A DNA stretch of 64,000 nucleotides from Geoalkalibacter subterraneus (GTDB lineage: Bacteria > Desulfobacterota > Desulfuromonadia > Desulfuromonadales > Geoalkalibacteraceae). The position numbers were made by a program, and so were the translations under genes. The DNA lies in NCBI RefSeq assembly GCF_000827125.1, contig NZ_CP010311.1, positions 2,480,001-2,544,000 on the forward strand. Reading direction: 5' to 3'. Below the pieces are notes generated by a model. The model was not told the DNA's origin and did not search any database. It saw nothing but the letters and a program-made list of their open reading frames with translations. This document shows positions 61,722 through 64,000 of this stretch, in pieces. Positions within the stretch are counted from its first letter, which is position 1; each line of letters starts with the position of its first letter.

Positions 61722-61739
61722 TGTCTAGATATCCAGACA
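61722..61739 (+). promoter_or_regulatory. Candidate PhnF operator before phnG
   Basis: TGTCTAGATATCCAGACA is an 18-bp palindrome with one mismatch, 12 bp upstream of phnG and in the only sizable gap (53 bp) inside the operon. It shares TGTCTAGAT with the phnF start. This suggests a second regulated start for the C-P lyase genes. Not verified. Confidence 0.5.
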
Positions 61740-61751
61740 ACAAGAGGTCCT

Positions 61752-62210
61752 ATGATTGAACGCAGTCAATGGTGCAGTGTCTTGCAGGCGTTGCCCGAAG
61801 AACAGATCCTGTCCCTGACAAAAAAGATGATGAGCTCCTGGCGGGTGTGGCCGAAGGTGATTCCCCAGGCCGGCCTGGGAATGCTGAAACTGAACGACAG
61901 TGCCCTTTGCGAACCCTTCTACCTGGGGGAATTCCCCCTTGCGACGGCATGGATCGAAGTGGAAACCGCAGAGGGAACCCTTGCCGAAGGCGCTGCCCAG
62001 ATCATGAGCGATCGCACCGAGCTTGTCGAAGCGCTGGCCTTGTGCGACGCCGTTCTTGCCGCGCGTCTTCCGGGCTGGGAGCAGGTTGCGCAACTGCTGG
62101 CCGAAGGCGCAGCGATCCGCGCACGGATGGCGGCGGAAAGGAAGCAGATTCTCTGCCGTACCCAGGTCGATTTCTCGCTGCTGGATGAAGCGGGGTGCGA
62201 AGATGCTTGA
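61752..62210 (+). CDS. phnG: C-P lyase core subunit PhnG
   Basis: 152 residues. RSQWCSVLQALPEEQILSLTKKM, GMLKLNDSALCEPFYLGEFPLATAWIEVE and the helical GAAQIMSDRTELVEALALCDAVLA, with the longer two quoted in part, match PhnG. With PhnH, I and J it forms the C-P lyase core complex, aiding PhnI in the transfer of ribose triphosphate to phosphonates. Its stop overlaps phnH by 8 bp. The start ATG follows AGAGG. Confidence 0.93.
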   Translation: MIERSQWCSVLQALPEEQILSLTKKMMSSWRVWPKVIPQAGLGMLKLNDSALCEPFYLGEFPLATAWIEVETAEGTLAEGAAQIMSDRTELVEALALCDAVLAARLPGWEQVAQLLAEGAAIRARMAAERKQILCRTQVDFSLLDEAGCEDA

Positions 62211-62757
62211 GTTGAGTTTGATCTGGAAACCGGAGATACAGCAACAGCTCTTCAGGGCTCTGCTCAACGCCATGGCTCGCCCCGGGTCGCTGGAGGAGAG
62301 CGTCTGCACTCCGGAGGGTGGTGCCTCTGGTTTGCCGGTGCTGGCGATGCTGGTGGACGGTGAAGTTTCTCTTGCTGACCCCCATCAGTTGTTACAAAAA
62401 CGCGACTGGTCGCTCTTGCAAGCCTCAGAAAAATCTGCCGATACGGCCGATTATGTTCTCTGCAATGGAAAAAGAACTGCGGAGTTTACACCTAAGCTCG
62501 GCACACTGACCAGTCCGGAGCAGTCGGCCACTCTGGTGATTGCGGTCAGCGACTTAAATTCTGGAACGACCCGTCTGAAACTTATGGGGCCAGGCATTGC
62601 CGAGACGACATATCTGCATATTGATGGGCTCGATACGTCCTGGATTCAAGCACGGCAAGACTGGGTGTGCGAGTTTCCCCTCGGCGTCGACCTGATCCTG
62701 GTCTCTGAGACACAGCTGGCGGCCATCCCCAGAACGACGAAAGTAGAGGTGCTCTGA
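62203..62757 (+). CDS. phnH: C-P lyase core subunit PhnH
   Basis: 184 residues from the ATG at 62203 (inside the phnG end). FRALLNAMARPGSLEESVCTPEGGASGLPVLAMLVDGEVSL, represented by LLNAMARPGSL and LPVLAMLVDGE, with LMGPGIAETTYLHIDGLD and FPLGVDLILVSE, is PhnH. It is a structural member of the GHIJ complex. The stop shares its A with the phnI ATG (TGATG), so coupling is tight. Confidence 0.93.
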   Translation: MLELSLIWKPEIQQQLFRALLNAMARPGSLEESVCTPEGGASGLPVLAMLVDGEVSLADPHQLLQKRDWSLLQASEKSADTADYVLCNGKRTAEFTPKLGTLTSPEQSATLVIAVSDLNSGTTRLKLMGPGIAETTYLHIDGLDTSWIQARQDWVCEFPLGVDLILVSETQLAAIPRTTKVEVL

Positions 62758-63869
62758 TGGGATACGTAGCAATCAAGGGTGGTGGCCGGGCCATTGCCGG
62801 CACCAAGGATGTTTTTGACCATCTGCGCACCCGGCAGGGAGAAGCAGGAACTCCTCTCAATACCGACACTATCGAGCAGCAGCTGCGGCTGCTGCATAGT
62901 CGTGTCCTCTCGGAAGGGGGCGTTTATGCGCCGCAGCTGGCTTCGCTGGCGCTGAAACAGGCCCAGGGGGATACGCTGGAAGCGGCATTCATTTTACGCG
63001 CTTACCGTTCAACCCAACCCCGGCTCACCGAAACGCCACTGCTCGACACCACAAAGATGCGTCTGACCCGGCGCATTTCGGCGGCTTTCAAGGATATTCC
63101 CGGCGGGCAGATGCTGGGCGCGACAACCGACTATCACCTGCGAATGCTGCGCATGGAGCTGCTCAAGGAGTCGCCGGAAGAGTTCCGCCGGATCAGTCGG
63201 GACTGGTTTTCATCGGCCGCAGAGTCTGATCTGCCCGACAGCTTTCCCAAGGTCCTTGACGGGTTGCGGAGGCAGGGCCTGCTCCCCCAGCCAGACGTTG
63301 CTGCGGCTGAACGTGAGCCTTTTGATATCACCCGCGAACCGCTGATCTTCCCGGTCCCGCGCTCGGCTGCACTGGCGACAATGGCGCGGGCCGAACAGGG
63401 ATCTTTACTGGCCATCGCCTATTCGAACATGCGCGGCTACGGAGATGTTCATCCGACGGTCGCCGAGCTGCGGGTCGGCTATCTGCCGGTTCTTCTGCCG
63501 CATCCGATCACCGGGGAACTGACCGAAGTGGGCGAAGTTGAAATGACCGAGTGTGAGGTCATCGCCATGTACGAAGACAACGCCGATCAGAGCAAGGCGG
63601 TTTTCACGCTTGGTTATGGTGCCTGCTACGGCCACAACGAAGTCAAGGCGATCAGCATGGCGATTCTCGATCGCGCCCTGCAAGCAGGGGTGAAGTCTGG
63701 CCCGCGCAACCCGTCGGAAGATCCGGAGTTTGTTCTGCTGCATGTCGACGGCATCGACTCCATGGGCTTTTGCACCCACTACAAGATGCCCCACTACGTG
63801 ACTTTCCAGTCTGACATGGATCGCTTGCGCACCACCCAGAAAAAACAGACCGACAAGGAGCAGGGTTGA
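62757..63869 (+). CDS. phnI: C-P lyase subunit PhnI (nucleoside phosphonate transferase)
   Basis: 370 residues. GYVAIKGGGRAIAGTKDVFDHLR at the start, TDYHLRMLRMELLKESPEEFRRIS, PRSAALATMARAEQGSLLAIAYSNMRGYGDVHPTVAELRVGYLPV (in part) and the metal/active site region CYGHNEVKAISMAILDRAL identify PhnI. It displaces adenine from ATP to give phosphonoribosyl triphosphate, aided by G, H and L. Its TGA overlaps the phnJ start as TGATG. Confidence 0.96.
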   Translation: MGYVAIKGGGRAIAGTKDVFDHLRTRQGEAGTPLNTDTIEQQLRLLHSRVLSEGGVYAPQLASLALKQAQGDTLEAAFILRAYRSTQPRLTETPLLDTTKMRLTRRISAAFKDIPGGQMLGATTDYHLRMLRMELLKESPEEFRRISRDWFSSAAESDLPDSFPKVLDGLRRQGLLPQPDVAAAEREPFDITREPLIFPVPRSAALATMARAEQGSLLAIAYSNMRGYGDVHPTVAELRVGYLPVLLPHPITGELTEVGEVEMTECEVIAMYEDNADQSKAVFTLGYGACYGHNEVKAISMAILDRALQAGVKSGPRNPSEDPEFVLLHVDGIDSMGFCTHYKMPHYVTFQSDMDRLRTTQKKQTDKEQG

Positions 63870-64000
63870 TGAGCAGTGCACAAAATTTTGGCTATCTGGA
63901 CGAATATGCCAAGAAGGAAGTTCGGCGCAGCGCCTTGAAAGCGGTGGCGATCCCCGGCTACCAGGTTCCTTATTCCAGTCGGGAAATGCCGATGGGCAGA
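63869..64000 (+). CDS. phnJ: C-P lyase radical SAM subunit PhnJ, 5' end only
   Basis: Only the first 44 codons are inside the window: MSSAQNFGYLDEYAKKEVRR, then VAIPGYQVPYSSREMPMGR, which is the conserved N-terminus of PhnJ. The cysteines that bind the [4Fe-4S] cluster lie beyond the window. PhnJ cleaves the C-P bond by radical chemistry. Confidence 0.93.
   Translation, partial: MSSAQNFGYLDEYAKKEVRRSALKAVAIPGYQVPYSSREMPMGR

Noticed and set aside
1-64000. CRISPR arrays
   Set aside because: No regularly spaced direct repeats and no cas genes were seen.

Overview
The window looks like chromosomal DNA of an anaerobic, GC-rich member of the Desulfuromonadia (the Geobacter/Desulfuromonas/Pelobacter group). 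This is inferred from gene content: acetate kinase with a short phosphotransacetylase, a metV-metF pair, a split glycine decarboxylase (gcvPA/gcvPB), polyferredoxin and DUF362 proteins, a GGDEF response regulator, and short RAYT-type transposase repeats beginning GGGGAC. No rRNA gene is present to settle it. One tRNA (Arg, CCG) is seen, and no CRISPR array.

Layout. 1-760: 3' end of glycogen debranching enzyme glgX. 810-8550: an orphan type VI secretion vgrG island on the minus strand (vgrG, DUF900-like alpha/beta hydrolase, WD40-like lipoprotein, AT-rich pentapeptide-repeat protein), flanked and interrupted by two 370-bp copies of a RAYT-derived MITE, with a remnant of a second hydrolase gene beside one copy. 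8670-9107: gene debris (hcp and TolC-like fragments). 9092-15286: envelope genes (thioredoxin-like lipoprotein, DUF4105, DUF3015, NlpC/P60 lipoprotein, GH3 hexosaminidase) and an internally deleted cytosine-deaminase gene. 15331-19467: NRAMP-like carrier, ClC channel with CBS domains, RluA-type pseudouridine synthase. 19644-25200: accessory block with a toxin-antitoxin-like pair, a SWIM/HTH protein paired with a SNF2 helicase, and an IS200-type transposase, ending at tRNA-Arg.

25577-35117: mostly housekeeping genes, including an atypical metallo-beta-lactamase-fold protein, SatD-like protein, ferritin-like protein, hpt, tatA, a 56-aa ferredoxin, ackA, pta and a TonB-like protein. 35139-42043: a minus-strand one-carbon operon, folD-metV-metF-gcvT-gcvH-gcvPA-gcvPB, linking methylene-THF, methyl-THF and glycine. 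42206-46722: fmdB-like, DUF167, divIVA-like, yggT, a class I DAHP synthase, and a GGDEF regulator.

46880-56830: a run of minus-strand genes that I cannot assign to a known system. It holds a small protein, an AAA-family protein lacking the Walker A lysine, an ArsP/DUF318-type permease, a three-domain carboxypeptidase-regulatory-like protein, a beta-helix/PQQ-propeller lipoprotein, a NosD-like beta-helix protein, a one-lobe OpuAC-like protein, a Tat-targeted DUF362 protein and a membrane polyferredoxin. This is the best candidate for an undescribed system. 56993-58048: an IS1595-family element. 58193-64000: a phosphonate uptake and C-P lyase operon, phnF-D-C-E-G-H-I-J, cut by the window end, with a shared candidate PhnF operator motif.
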